A DNA stretch of 64,000 nt from Candidatus Thiosymbion ectosymbiont of Catanema sp. Cochon2018 (lineage in GTDB: Bacteria > Pseudomonadota > Gammaproteobacteria > Chromatiales > Chromatiaceae), in NCBI GenBank assembly GCA_011392765.1, contig WYCW01000004.1, positions 863,673 to 927,672 of the forward strand, in the 5' to 3' direction. The position numbers and the translations under genes are program-made. The notes below the pieces were generated by a model. That model ran no database searches. It had not been told where the DNA came from and saw only the letters and a program-made list of their open reading frames with translations. Position 1 is the stretch's first letter, and each line of letters starts with the position of its first letter. Shown in pieces: positions 51,707 to 58,912 of this stretch.

Positions 51707-51974
51707 CACAGGAGGGGCCTTCTGGGGCGTGTTGACATTTAATAAGGAGTAAATCCCAACCTCCGCGCTCGTCTTCTAATGGTACAGGATTTCCAGGATT
51801 AACAGGGTGTTATAATTGTTACTTAAGAAAATAACCCTGTGAATCCTGTATCATTAGGAGACAGACCCGGAGGTCAGGACGTGTTGCGGGACTTGGCGGC
51901 GCAGATTGGGACGGCAATCCCCGGTAAGATGTGCGGACAAGTGGCATTGTGAAACCGAAGATAATCGATTAACG
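51707..51974. repeat. intergenic repeats before the restriction-modification genes
   Basis: GTGTTGACATTTA at 51729-51741 equals the ends of the inverted repeat at 62636. 51778-51858 is a hairpin with arms TAATGGTACAGGATTTCCAG and its imperfect complement ending ATCCTGTATCATTA. Confidence 0.6.
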
Positions 51975-52841
51975 ATGGAATACCGCAAAATCAATCCACC
52001 ACAAGCACTTCCCCTTGATGATTCGATAATTATCGAAGGAGATGCGCTATATGCTCTTAGGACGCTTCCTGAACGATCGATACGGTGTGCAGTAACCTCA
52101 CCTCCTTACTGGGGGCTACGGGACTATGGGATTGATTGTCAAATAGGTTTGGAAACCAGCTTACCCCGATTCTTAAACCACCTTGTTGCAATTTTCAATG
52201 AACTGAAACGGGTCTTGCGTGATGATGGAACCCTGTGGTTGAATATTGGTGATGGTTACACCAGTGGTAACCGTGGTTATCGCGCAAGCGACAGGAAGAA
52301 CCCTGCAAGGGCAATGTCGGTAAGACCTGATACCCCTGAAGGCTTGAAACCCAAAGATCTTCAAGGTATCCCCTGGAGACTGGCTTTTGCTCTTCAGGAT
52401 AATGGTTGGTATCTGAGAAGTGATATTGTTTGGCATAAGCCTAATGCCATGCCGGAAAGCGTTAAGGATAGACCCACGAGGTCGCATGAATATTTGTTCA
52501 TGCTTACCAAGTCCGAACGGTATTACTACGATTATGAATCGGTTAAAGAAGTGGGCTTAAATGGAAAGCTTCGCAATCGTAGAAGCGTATGGAGTATTAA
52601 TACACAAGGTTTTCCCGGCGCACACTTTGCTACCTTTCCGACCCGATTAATTGAACCCTGTATTCTGGCATCCACTCGTCCTGGTGATTATGTGCTTGAC
52701 CCGTTTTTCGGTTCAGGAACCGTAGGTGTTACATGCCTGGAGCTACATAGAAAATATATAGAACTTAATCCTAAATATATCGCATTGGCAATAGATAGAC
52801 TAAGTGCTGCGGAAGACAGCGTTATAAAGATTGCTGTTTGA
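51975..52841 (+). CDS. DNA methyltransferase, beta-class, XcyI-type RM partner
   Basis: 288 aa from MEYRKINPPQALPLDDSIII. The catalytic motif IV CAVTSPPYWGLRDYG is near residue 40 and the SAM-binding motif I VLDPFFGSGTVGVTCLELHR near residue 243: the beta order. TSPPYW is typical of N4-cytosine methylases. ILASTRPGDY and YIELNPKYIALAIDRL flank motif I. It ends next to an XcyI-like endonuclease gene, so it is likely the cognate protector methylase for a CCCGGG-type site (inference from the XcyI family). AT-rich relative to neighbours, a sign of transfer. Intact, so it may survive as a solitary methylase. Confidence 0.88.
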   Translation: MEYRKINPPQALPLDDSIIIEGDALYALRTLPERSIRCAVTSPPYWGLRDYGIDCQIGLETSLPRFLNHLVAIFNELKRVLRDDGTLWLNIGDGYTSGNRGYRASDRKNPARAMSVRPDTPEGLKPKDLQGIPWRLAFALQDNGWYLRSDIVWHKPNAMPESVKDRPTRSHEYLFMLTKSERYYYDYESVKEVGLNGKLRNRRSVWSINTQGFPGAHFATFPTRLIEPCILASTRPGDYVLDPFFGSGTVGVTCLELHRKYIELNPKYIALAIDRLSAAEDSVIKIAV

Positions 52842-52849
52842 CGTTTGAC

Positions 52850-53335
52850 ATGAATATTCCGATACCAGAACTACAGATAGACTTTTCTTTTGCCCTTGGG
52901 CAAATTAGAAGCGTGTATCTTCAAGACGCACTGAGCAAAACCTTAGATAGTATAGATCTTCCTGTCCTTGATAATCAGCTTTCTCGGTATGTGCCCCAGG
53001 ATAATCTGAAGACACTTGCTAAGCGGGGACTACGTGGCGAATTGGTTTTCCCCGTGCCATGTATGTTGGAAGCAAATCCCTTTCTGTTGGGTTATTACCG
53101 GTTGTTGATGGGGTTCAGCCAGAAAGAGTTTTATACGACGAAGTTTGGTGTTTCCAGCTTCAAGTCAATGGAAGTAAAAGGAACGTTAACTGATAGCAAC
53201 AAGGATAGATTACCTCAACTATGTGAAGGTATGGTTGGCAGTGCATGTGCCCTACTTGATGGAATCGGGATTGATGATGAGTATGAAGACTTCAAAAACC
53301 GGGTGATTGCCCTTACCGGCATCAAGACCGAATGA
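52850..53335 (+). CDS. XcyI-family restriction endonuclease, C-terminally truncated
   Basis: 161 aa from the ATG at 52850 (an in-frame TTG at 52838 overlaps the methylase stop). PIPELQIDFSFALGQIRSVY, LQDALSKTLDSIDLPVLDNQ, LSRYVPQDNLKTLAKRGLRG, ELVFPVPCMLEANPFLLGYY and RLLMGFSQKEFYTTKFGVSS match the N-terminal half of XcyI-type endonucleases, which recognise CCCGGG. Complete family members are about twice as long. Here the protein stops at 53335, just before the channel gene, and the expected PD-(D/E)XK C-terminal half is missing. The cut therefore inactivates the nuclease while sparing the methylase. Confidence 0.75.
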   Translation: MNIPIPELQIDFSFALGQIRSVYLQDALSKTLDSIDLPVLDNQLSRYVPQDNLKTLAKRGLRGELVFPVPCMLEANPFLLGYYRLLMGFSQKEFYTTKFGVSSFKSMEVKGTLTDSNKDRLPQLCEGMVGSACALLDGIGIDDEYEDFKNRVIALTGIKTE

Positions 53336-53391
53336 GATAATTGTCCGATTGGATAGCTGGGCCTATCGTTAAGAAATACAAGAAACCAACC

Positions 53392-54099
53392 ATGGACATA
53401 AAGGCAATCGTCGAGAGAAACGATACCATACCAGGTCGCATATTCGATCTGGTGGTACAAATGCTGATTGTGCTCTCTATCGTCACGTTTTCCGTGGAAA
53501 CCTTGCCCGACCTCGATACCGGTACCAGAGAGCTGCTTGAGATTACGGAAGTAATCATAGTAATAATATTCACGCTCGAGTATTTGCTCAGGCTGTACGT
53601 GGCGGAGAAAAAGCTGAGTTATGTCCTGAGCTTTTACGGGGTTGTGGATTTGATCGCGATCCTTCCGTTTTACATTTCATCCGGCGTTGACCTGCAATCG
53701 GTAAGGATATTTCGGATGTTACGCTTTTTTCGCGCGATCAAGCTGTTCCGATACAACAAGGCCATGGGGAGGTTTTTACGGGCGTTTGCGATCATAAAGG
53801 AGGAGATTATTCTATTCACCGTGGTAACGGCAATGCTTTTGTACCTATCGGCCGTCGGGATTTATTTTTTCGAAAACGAGGCCCAACCGGAGGCATTCAA
53901 AAGTATTTTCCATAGCTTATGGTGGGCCGTCGCCACTCTGACAACAGTGGGGTACGGCGATATTTATCCCGTAACGATAGGCGGCAGAATATTTACCTTT
54001 GTCATTTTAATGATCGGTTTGGGTATAATCGCCGTGCCGGCAGGGTTGCTGGCGTCCGCGCTGTCGAGGGTCAGCATGGAAGATCATGAGGAAAAATAA
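53392..54099 (+). CDS. voltage-gated-type K+ channel
   Basis: 235 aa from MDIKAIVERNDTIPGRIFDL; a TTG start at 53341 is possible. Six membrane segments: LVVQMLIVLSIVTFSVET (S1), ITEVIIVIIFTLEYLLRLY (S2), YVLSFYGVVDLIAILPFYI (S3), S4 with spaced arginines SVRIFRMLRFFRAIKLFRYN, IILFTVVTAMLLYLSAVGIY (S5) and GGRIFTFVILMIGLGIIAVP (S6). The pore has LWWAVATLTTVGYGDIYPVT with the TVGYGD selectivity filter. Kv-like potassium channel of the inner membrane, no cytoplasmic RCK domain. It starts close behind the truncated endonuclease, probably by deletion. Confidence 0.93.
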   Translation: MDIKAIVERNDTIPGRIFDLVVQMLIVLSIVTFSVETLPDLDTGTRELLEITEVIIVIIFTLEYLLRLYVAEKKLSYVLSFYGVVDLIAILPFYISSGVDLQSVRIFRMLRFFRAIKLFRYNKAMGRFLRAFAIIKEEIILFTVVTAMLLYLSAVGIYFFENEAQPEAFKSIFHSLWWAVATLTTVGYGDIYPVTIGGRIFTFVILMIGLGIIAVPAGLLASALSRVSMEDHEEK

Positions 54100-54234
54100 G
54101 GACGCTTACCCGGTTTTGACCTCTTTCCCATCCTGAATTAAGCTCTACTTTCCCGCTTCCGAAATCGGTGGCCGAGCGGCAGCAAAATTTGTTGCCTGTG
54201 GGAAATTTTTCAACGACATAGCGTTGCTTTCATC

Positions 54235-54957
54235 ATGGAAACCGCATTGAATTTCGAGAAAGTCTGGCAGTTGTTCCAGGAAACGGACCGTAAATTCCAG
54301 AAAACGGACCGTGAGTTCCAGGAGATGCAGCAGGCCTGGGAGCGTAGAGCCCAAGAGACGGACCGCATGTTCCGGGAAACGGACCGCAAATTCCAGGAAA
54401 CGGATCGCAAGTTCCAGGAGACACAACGAGCCTTGGATCGCAAGTTCCAAGAGACGGACCGTAAGTTTCAGGAGTCGCAACGGGCCTTGAACCGCAGATT
54501 CCAGGAAACGGACAAGAAGATGAAGGCCCTGCAGGAGCTATTCGAAGGCCAGTGGGGCAAGTTGGTGGAGAGCCTGGTCGAAGGGGATCTGGTTCGCTTG
54601 TTGGAGAGGCGTGACATCCGGATCAACGATACCTCGACTCGGCGTAAGGGCTGTCGGGATGGGGAGAACTACGAGTTCGACATCATCGCCCACAATGGAG
54701 AGGAGATCGTCATCGTGGAGGTGAAGACGACCCTGCGGGGCGGACTGGTCGAGAAATTCATCGAGCGCCTCCAGCGCGCCAAGCATTACCTGCCCGAGTA
54801 CAGAAACCATACGGTATTCGGCGCGGTGGCCTATTTGCGCGCGGAGCAGGGGAGCGACCGCCAGGCGCAGAACCAGGGGTTGTTCGTGATTCGGGCTACG
54901 GGCGACAGCGCTGCCATTGTCAATCCCGTGGGCTTTGAGCCCCGGGAGTTCGGTTAG
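54235..54957 (+). CDS. coiled-coil protein with PD-(D/E)XK nuclease-like C-domain
   Basis: 240 aa. Residues about 10-100 are a heptad array built on FQETDRK units: KFQKTDREFQEMQ, RMFRETDRKFQETDRKFQ, RALDRKFQETDRKFQESQ. The DNA shows matching 21-bp repeats. The C-terminal domain (about 110-240) has LLERRDIRINDTSTRRKGCR, ENYEFDIIAHNGEEIVIVEV then KTTL, which fits D-(x)n-E-x-K of the PD-(D/E)XK fold (EFDII...EVKT). Such proteins are common but poorly studied; DNA cleavage is not shown. The repeat array can change length by slippage. No partner gene adjacent. Start at METALNFEKVWQ. Confidence 0.75.
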   Translation: METALNFEKVWQLFQETDRKFQKTDREFQEMQQAWERRAQETDRMFRETDRKFQETDRKFQETQRALDRKFQETDRKFQESQRALNRRFQETDKKMKALQELFEGQWGKLVESLVEGDLVRLLERRDIRINDTSTRRKGCRDGENYEFDIIAHNGEEIVIVEVKTTLRGGLVEKFIERLQRAKHYLPEYRNHTVFGAVAYLRAEQGSDRQAQNQGLFVIRATGDSAAIVNPVGFEPREFG

Positions 54958-55051
54958 ACATGGCATTAAGATCCTTAGAGTGACCCGAATCTTTTTGCGA
55001 TCAGGTTCCGGAGGGGACTGACATGGTTAGGCAGGGGACAAGAACCCGCTG

Positions 55052-55786
55052 ATGAAATCCTTGGTGCCTGAACTGCTGAAATCCCTGACCGGCAGCGTCA
55101 AGGATCTCCTGCCGATCATCGGGGTGATCGCTTTCTTCCAACTCCTGGTGCTTAGTCGGCCCATCCCCAATCTCCTGGAGCTGCTCTGGGGCACCCTGCT
55201 GGTGGTGCTGGGACTGACCCTGTTCATCCAGGGACTCAAACTCAGCCTGTTCCCGATCGGCGAGAGTATGGCGTGGGACTTTGCCGCCAAGGGCAGTCTG
55301 CTATGGCTGTTGCTGTTCGCCTTCGCCCTGGGCTTTGGGACCGCGATCGCCGAGCCGGCCCTGATTACCGTGGCCCAGAAGGCCGCTGAAGTGGCGGCCC
55401 TCGGGGGGATGATTGCCGATACGCCGGATGCCCGCGGGGCCTACGCCGAGGGGTTGCGCTATACCGTCGCCCTGTCGGTGGGGCTGGCCATCGTCATCGG
55501 TGTCCTGCGCATCCTGCGGGGGTGGCCGATTCAGTATCTGATCATCGGCGGTTATCTCGGGGTAGTGGTCATGACGATGTTCGCCCCCCGGGAAATCATC
55601 GGTATCGCCTATGACTCCGGCGGCGTCACCACCTCCACCATCACCGTACCCCTGGTGACGGCCCTGGGCGTGGGGCTCGCCACCAGCATCAAGGGACGCA
55701 ATCCCATGATCGACGGCTTCGGGCTCGTCGCCTTCGCCGCCCTGATGCCCATCATCTTCGTCATGGGTTACGGGATCCTGCTGTGA
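55052..55786 (+). CDS. DUF1538 membrane protein, first copy
   Basis: 244 aa, about seven helices: [180 protein letters not shown] is the DUF1538 signature, and AEPALITVA an inverted-repeat-like motif; both occur again in the next protein. Presumed transporter or channel half. The stop overlaps the GTG start of the second copy (GTGA). Confidence 0.88.
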   Translation: MKSLVPELLKSLTGSVKDLLPIIGVIAFFQLLVLSRPIPNLLELLWGTLLVVLGLTLFIQGLKLSLFPIGESMAWDFAAKGSLLWLLLFAFALGFGTAIAEPALITVAQKAAEVAALGGMIADTPDARGAYAEGLRYTVALSVGLAIVIGVLRILRGWPIQYLIIGGYLGVVVMTMFAPREIIGIAYDSGGVTTSTITVPLVTALGVGLATSIKGRNPMIDGFGLVAFAALMPIIFVMGYGILL

Positions 55787-56565
55787 CCGAGCGCCTGCTC
55801 TCCCTCGGGGTCTCGATCCTGTCGACCATCGGCGACGTGTTGCCGATCGTCGGCATCCTGCTGGGCTTCCAGCTCCTGGTGCTGCGTCGTTCCATTCCCA
55901 ATCTCAAGGGGGTATTGCTGGGCTTCCTGCTGGTGCTCCTGGGGCTGGCCTTCTTCCTCGAAGGGCTGGAGCGTGCCCTGTTCCCCCTGGGTCGGCTCAT
56001 GGCCGAGCAGCTCACCGCTCCGGAGTTCCTCGGCACGGCGGACGGCGGCATCGGCGGCGAATCCTGGATGACCTATGGCTGGGTCTATCTGTTCGCCTTC
56101 ACGATCGGATTCTCGACCACCATCGCGGAGCCTTCCCTCATCGCCGTGGCCATCAAGGCCCACCAGGTATCGGCCGGGGCCATCAGTACGTGGGGACTGC
56201 GGATCACGGTGGCCATCGGCGTCGCCGTCGGGATCACCCTCGGCGCCTACCGCATCGTGACCGGGACGCCTCTGCACTACTACATCATCCCCGGCTACAT
56301 CCTGGTCCTGCTTCAGACCTGGCACGCGCCGCGGACCATCATCGCCCTGGCCTACGACTCCGGGGGGGTGACCACCTCCACCGTCACGGTCCCCTTGGTG
56401 GTGGCCTTGGGGCTGGGGCTTTCGAGCAACATCCCGGGGCGCAATCCGCTCCTCGACGGCTTCGGGCTCATCGCCTTCGCCAGTCTGTTCCCGATCATGA
56501 CCGTCATCGCCTACGCCCAGCTCAGCACGTTCTTTACCCGACGCAAATCCGGCCCGGCCTCTTAA
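55783..56565 (+). CDS. DUF1538 membrane protein, second copy
   Basis: 260 aa, GTG start overlapping the upstream stop by 4 bases. Homologous to the preceding protein along its length: [120 protein letters not shown]. The paired AEPSLIAVA and [11 protein letters not shown] motifs are conserved. Two unequal copies translated together suggest a heterodimeric membrane complex. The PII-like gene begins 20 bases later. Substrate unknown. Confidence 0.88.
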   Translation: MTERLLSLGVSILSTIGDVLPIVGILLGFQLLVLRRSIPNLKGVLLGFLLVLLGLAFFLEGLERALFPLGRLMAEQLTAPEFLGTADGGIGGESWMTYGWVYLFAFTIGFSTTIAEPSLIAVAIKAHQVSAGAISTWGLRITVAIGVAVGITLGAYRIVTGTPLHYYIIPGYILVLLQTWHAPRTIIALAYDSGGVTTSTVTVPLVVALGLGLSSNIPGRNPLLDGFGLIAFASLFPIMTVIAYAQLSTFFTRRKSGPAS

Positions 56566-56585
56566 AATCGCGGGAGATCCAACCC

Positions 56586-56942
56586 ATGCATTTCAAGCTC
56601 ATTCTGGCATTCGTCGAAGACAAGGAAACGAGCAACGTGCTCGAAGCGGCCCGCAAGGCCGGGGCGACCGGCTCGACCGTTATCAACCAGGCCCGGGGAG
56701 AAGGGGTCGAGAAGTCCAGGACCTTCTTCGGCTTGACGCTGGAGACCCAACGCGACGTCATTTTGTTGCTGGTGGAGGAGCATTTGAGTCGCAGTATCCT
56801 GGAGACCATCGCCAAGGCCGGACACTTCGACGAGAAGCCCGGTCACGGCATCGCCTTTCAGGTGGACGTGGAGGACGCCGTGGGCGTCGACCATCAGGTT
56901 CGAAAGCTCTTCGAGACCGTGCAGGAGGAGATCCTGAAATGA
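56586..56942 (+). CDS. PII-like signalling protein
   Basis: 118 aa. MHFKLILAFVEDKETSNVLE is the first beta-strand and helix of the PII fold. AARKAGATGSTVINQARGEG is the T-loop entry (the standard uridylylated YRG motif is absent). VILLLVEEHLSRSILETIAK and GHFDEKPGHGIAFQVDVEDA carry the B- and C-loop equivalents (GHGIAF). It is likely trimeric and binds an adenine nucleotide or another small ligand, gating the adjacent membrane proteins as GlnK gates AmtB (inference by analogy). GGGAGATCC precedes the ATG. Its stop overlaps the CBS gene start by 4 bases. Confidence 0.85.
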   Translation: MHFKLILAFVEDKETSNVLEAARKAGATGSTVINQARGEGVEKSRTFFGLTLETQRDVILLLVEEHLSRSILETIAKAGHFDEKPGHGIAFQVDVEDAVGVDHQVRKLFETVQEEILK

Positions 56943-57352
56943 ACAATAAGAACAACAAAAAACTTGTGTGCATCCGCGATGTCATGAAGACCAAGTTCGA
57001 CGTCGTGGATGGTATGGCCACGGTGGCACAGGCCCTGGACACCATGGCCCATGTGGATACCAAAACGCTGGTCGTCAGAAAGCGCCATGCGGACGACGCC
57101 ATCGGCATGGTCGTGATCTCGGACATTTCCCGCCAAGTGCTGGCCGAGGACCGCGCCCCGGACCGGGTCAACATCTATGAGATCATGTCCAAACCCGTGC
57201 TGTCGGTAGATCCCGGAATGGATATCCGCTACTGTGCACGTCTGTTCGCCCGTTTCGACCTGACCCGGGCACCTGTGGTGGAGAACGGCGAGGTGATCGG
57301 GGTCGTGAGTCTTACCGATCTGGTCGTAAAGGGCATGATGCCCTATCTGTAG
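56939..57352 (+). CDS. tandem CBS-domain protein
   Basis: 137 aa, two CBS motifs and nothing else. CBS1: VCIRDVMKTKFDVVDGMATV, AQALDTMAHVDTKTLVVRKR, IGMVVISDISRQVLAED. CBS2: VNIYEIMSKPVLSVDPGMDI, RYCARLFARFDLTRAPVVEN, GEVIGVVSLTDLVVKGMM. CBS pairs bind adenosine nucleotides and act as energy sensors. Coupled by overlap to the PII-like gene, so the operon combines two likely nucleotide sensors with two membrane proteins. Last gene of the operon; ampD follows 50 bases on. Confidence 0.9.
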   Translation: MNNKNNKKLVCIRDVMKTKFDVVDGMATVAQALDTMAHVDTKTLVVRKRHADDAIGMVVISDISRQVLAEDRAPDRVNIYEIMSKPVLSVDPGMDIRYCARLFARFDLTRAPVVENGEVIGVVSLTDLVVKGMMPYL

Positions 57353-57402
57353 CGAGGCCGCGGTTGTCGGCAGCGGATGGATTGAACCGCAAGGGATTGA
57401 AC

Positions 57403-57948
57403 ATGCCCGACGGTTGGCTGCCCCAAGCCCGGCGCGCGCCCTCTCCCAACTGGGACGAACGCCCACCGAATACGGCCGTAGACCTGCTGGTGATTCACGG
57501 CATCAGCCTGCCGCCCGGGGAATTCGGCGGCCCCTGGATCGATGATCTGTTCCGAAACCGCCTCGACCCGCAGGCCCATCCCTGTTTCCAAGCGATTGCC
57601 CAACTGCGTGTCTCCTCTCACCTTCTCATCCGCCGCGACGGCGAGCTGATTCAGTACGTGGATCTCCACCACCGCGCCTGGCACGCGGGGGTCTCGATCT
57701 TCCAGGGCCGTGAGGCCTGCAACGACTTTGCCATCGGGATCGAGCTGGAGGGGGCGGACCTGATTCCCTACGAGGAGGTTCAGTATCGGGTCCTGGCCCG
57801 AACCACGCAGGATATTCAGTCCCGCTTCCCGGCTATCGGTCGGGGGCACATCGTCGGTCACAGTGACATCGCACCCGGCCGCAAGACCGATCCGGGACCC
57901 GCCTTCGACTGGGAGTACTTCCGCAGGCTCGTCGAGGCCGAGGGTTGA
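57403..57948 (+). CDS. ampD: AmpD, 1,6-anhydro-MurNAc-L-alanine amidase
   Basis: 181 aa from MPDGWLPQARRAPSPNWDER. Cytoplasmic zinc amidase that recycles muropeptides by releasing the peptide from anhydro-MurNAc. Zinc and active-site blocks: VDLLVIHGISLPPGEFGG (first His), SHLLIRRDGELIQYVDLHHR, AWHAGVSIFQGREACNDFAI, GIELEGADLIPYEEVQYRVL, HIVGHSDIAPGRKTDPGPAF with the second His and Asp ligand (GHSDIAPGRKxDPG). Length and motif order are typical of AmpD. ampE does not follow; a toxin-antitoxin module does. Intact. Confidence 0.95.
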   Translation: MPDGWLPQARRAPSPNWDERPPNTAVDLLVIHGISLPPGEFGGPWIDDLFRNRLDPQAHPCFQAIAQLRVSSHLLIRRDGELIQYVDLHHRAWHAGVSIFQGREACNDFAIGIELEGADLIPYEEVQYRVLARTTQDIQSRFPAIGRGHIVGHSDIAPGRKTDPGPAFDWEYFRRLVEAEG

Positions 57949-57995
57949 GGGCGGTGGCCACACAGCCGCTATCCTCTGGCACAGCAGTAGTACGA

Positions 57996-58226
57996 ATGAT
58001 GAATGATGTCTTAGCGCAGGCGCCTGTGGTGCTTTCGGAAAGCGGCAGGGCGGAACTCGCATACGATCTTTTGGCTGGCCTCGACGTAACTCCCGACTCC
58101 GGTGTTACACAGGCATGGGAAACGCAGATCCTGCGGCGTCTGGACCAAGTAGACGATGGGATGGCCAAGCTAATCGACCGGGAGGAGCTTCGCCGTCGGA
58201 TGCGCATCCGCATGACCGGTGCTTGA
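57996..58226 (+). CDS. addiction module antitoxin (ParD/RelB-like small protein)
   Basis: 76 aa from MMNDVLAQAPVVLSESGRAE; an ORF start at 57945 reads through the ampD end. LAYDLLAGLDVTPDSGVTQA, WETQILRRLDQVDDGMAKLI and DREELRRRMRIRMTGA fit the putative addiction module component family (LS..ER..LA..LL.SL...W...I.RR..E...G....). The stop TGA shares its A with the toxin ATG (TGATG), standard coupling in these pairs. It probably binds its own promoter. The partner toxin is broken by a MITE, so the module may now be inert. Confidence 0.8.
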   Translation: MMNDVLAQAPVVLSESGRAELAYDLLAGLDVTPDSGVTQAWETQILRRLDQVDDGMAKLIDREELRRRMRIRMTGA

Positions 58227-58703
58227 TGCGATCGGTCAGGGTTCTCGAGGCCACCGCCGATGAAGCAGCCGAGGCTGCATCCTGGTACGAACGCCGACGT
58301 CTTGGACTCGGCGTAGAGTTCCAACAGGCAGTTGATGCAGTGCTCGATCTTCTGGAAGACGAGATCGTTCCCCTTGCATCTGTTCCGGGTACCGCTGGAA
58401 AATGGGGCGCGAAACGTCTCCTACTCAGAGCCTGTCTGGCTTACGACTGTTCTACTGCGGAATCGGGGAGACCGGTCAGATTTCCCCCTCGATTTCGTTA
58501 AATAGATCCACTATTCGCCTCAATCGAGCGCAAAATTTGCCTCGGCCCCTCGATCCCTCGCTACGAACGCGTAAACTAGACAGACTCTCAAACGATTTCC
58601 CTTCTCTGTAATCGTTCGTGAACAGGGCTCTGAGTTTCTCGTGATCGCCTTCGCTCACCATTCGAGACGTCCAGGATACTGGCGTGACCGGCTTATCACA
58701 TAA
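58226..58703 (+). pseudogene. ParE/RelE-type toxin gene split by a MITE
   Basis: Upstream part: MRSVRVLEATADEAAEAASW, YERRRLGLGVEFQQAVDAVL, DLLEDEIVPLASVPGTAGKW, GAKRLLL. After 58427-58586 plus a CTC duplication (163 bp), the frame resumes as KRFPFSVIVREQGSEFLVIA, FAHHSRRPGYWRDRLIT and stops at 58703. Together they give a normal RelE/ParE toxin, with AEAASWYE at the start and AFAHHSRRPGYW at the end. In the present sequence translation leaves the frame inside the element and ends at 58501 without the catalytic C-terminal strands. The toxin should be inactive. Confidence 0.88.
58427..58586. mobile_element. 160-bp MITE inside the ParE-type toxin
   Basis: Imperfect inverted ends AGAGCCTGTCTGGCTTACG and the complement of AGAGTCTGTCTAGTTTACG, with CTC at 58424-58426 duplicated at 58587-58589. 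The GAG-CTGTCT core resembles the MITE at 23717. Confidence 0.8.
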
Positions 58704-58912
58704 GCAGGCGCCGCTATGTTTGCACAGCGCTGAGATAGACCGCAGGCTCGATACGCAGTAGGCGGTCTGTTTGCCCCCCGTGCTGGACGACTTCTTTACC
58801 GAAGTATCCAAAGTTAACTGAGCCCGGCACCTTTTCCCACCGGACCGTCCAGCATGAAACCTTCGAGTAGGTAGATTATATTTCCTGAACACCATCGACA
58901 TAGAGAAACGAA

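Noticed and set aside
54280..54500. Regular 21-bp repeats looked CRISPR- or minisatellite-like
   Set aside because: The units are contiguous, in frame, and encode the FQETDRK heptads of a coiled coil; there are no spacers.
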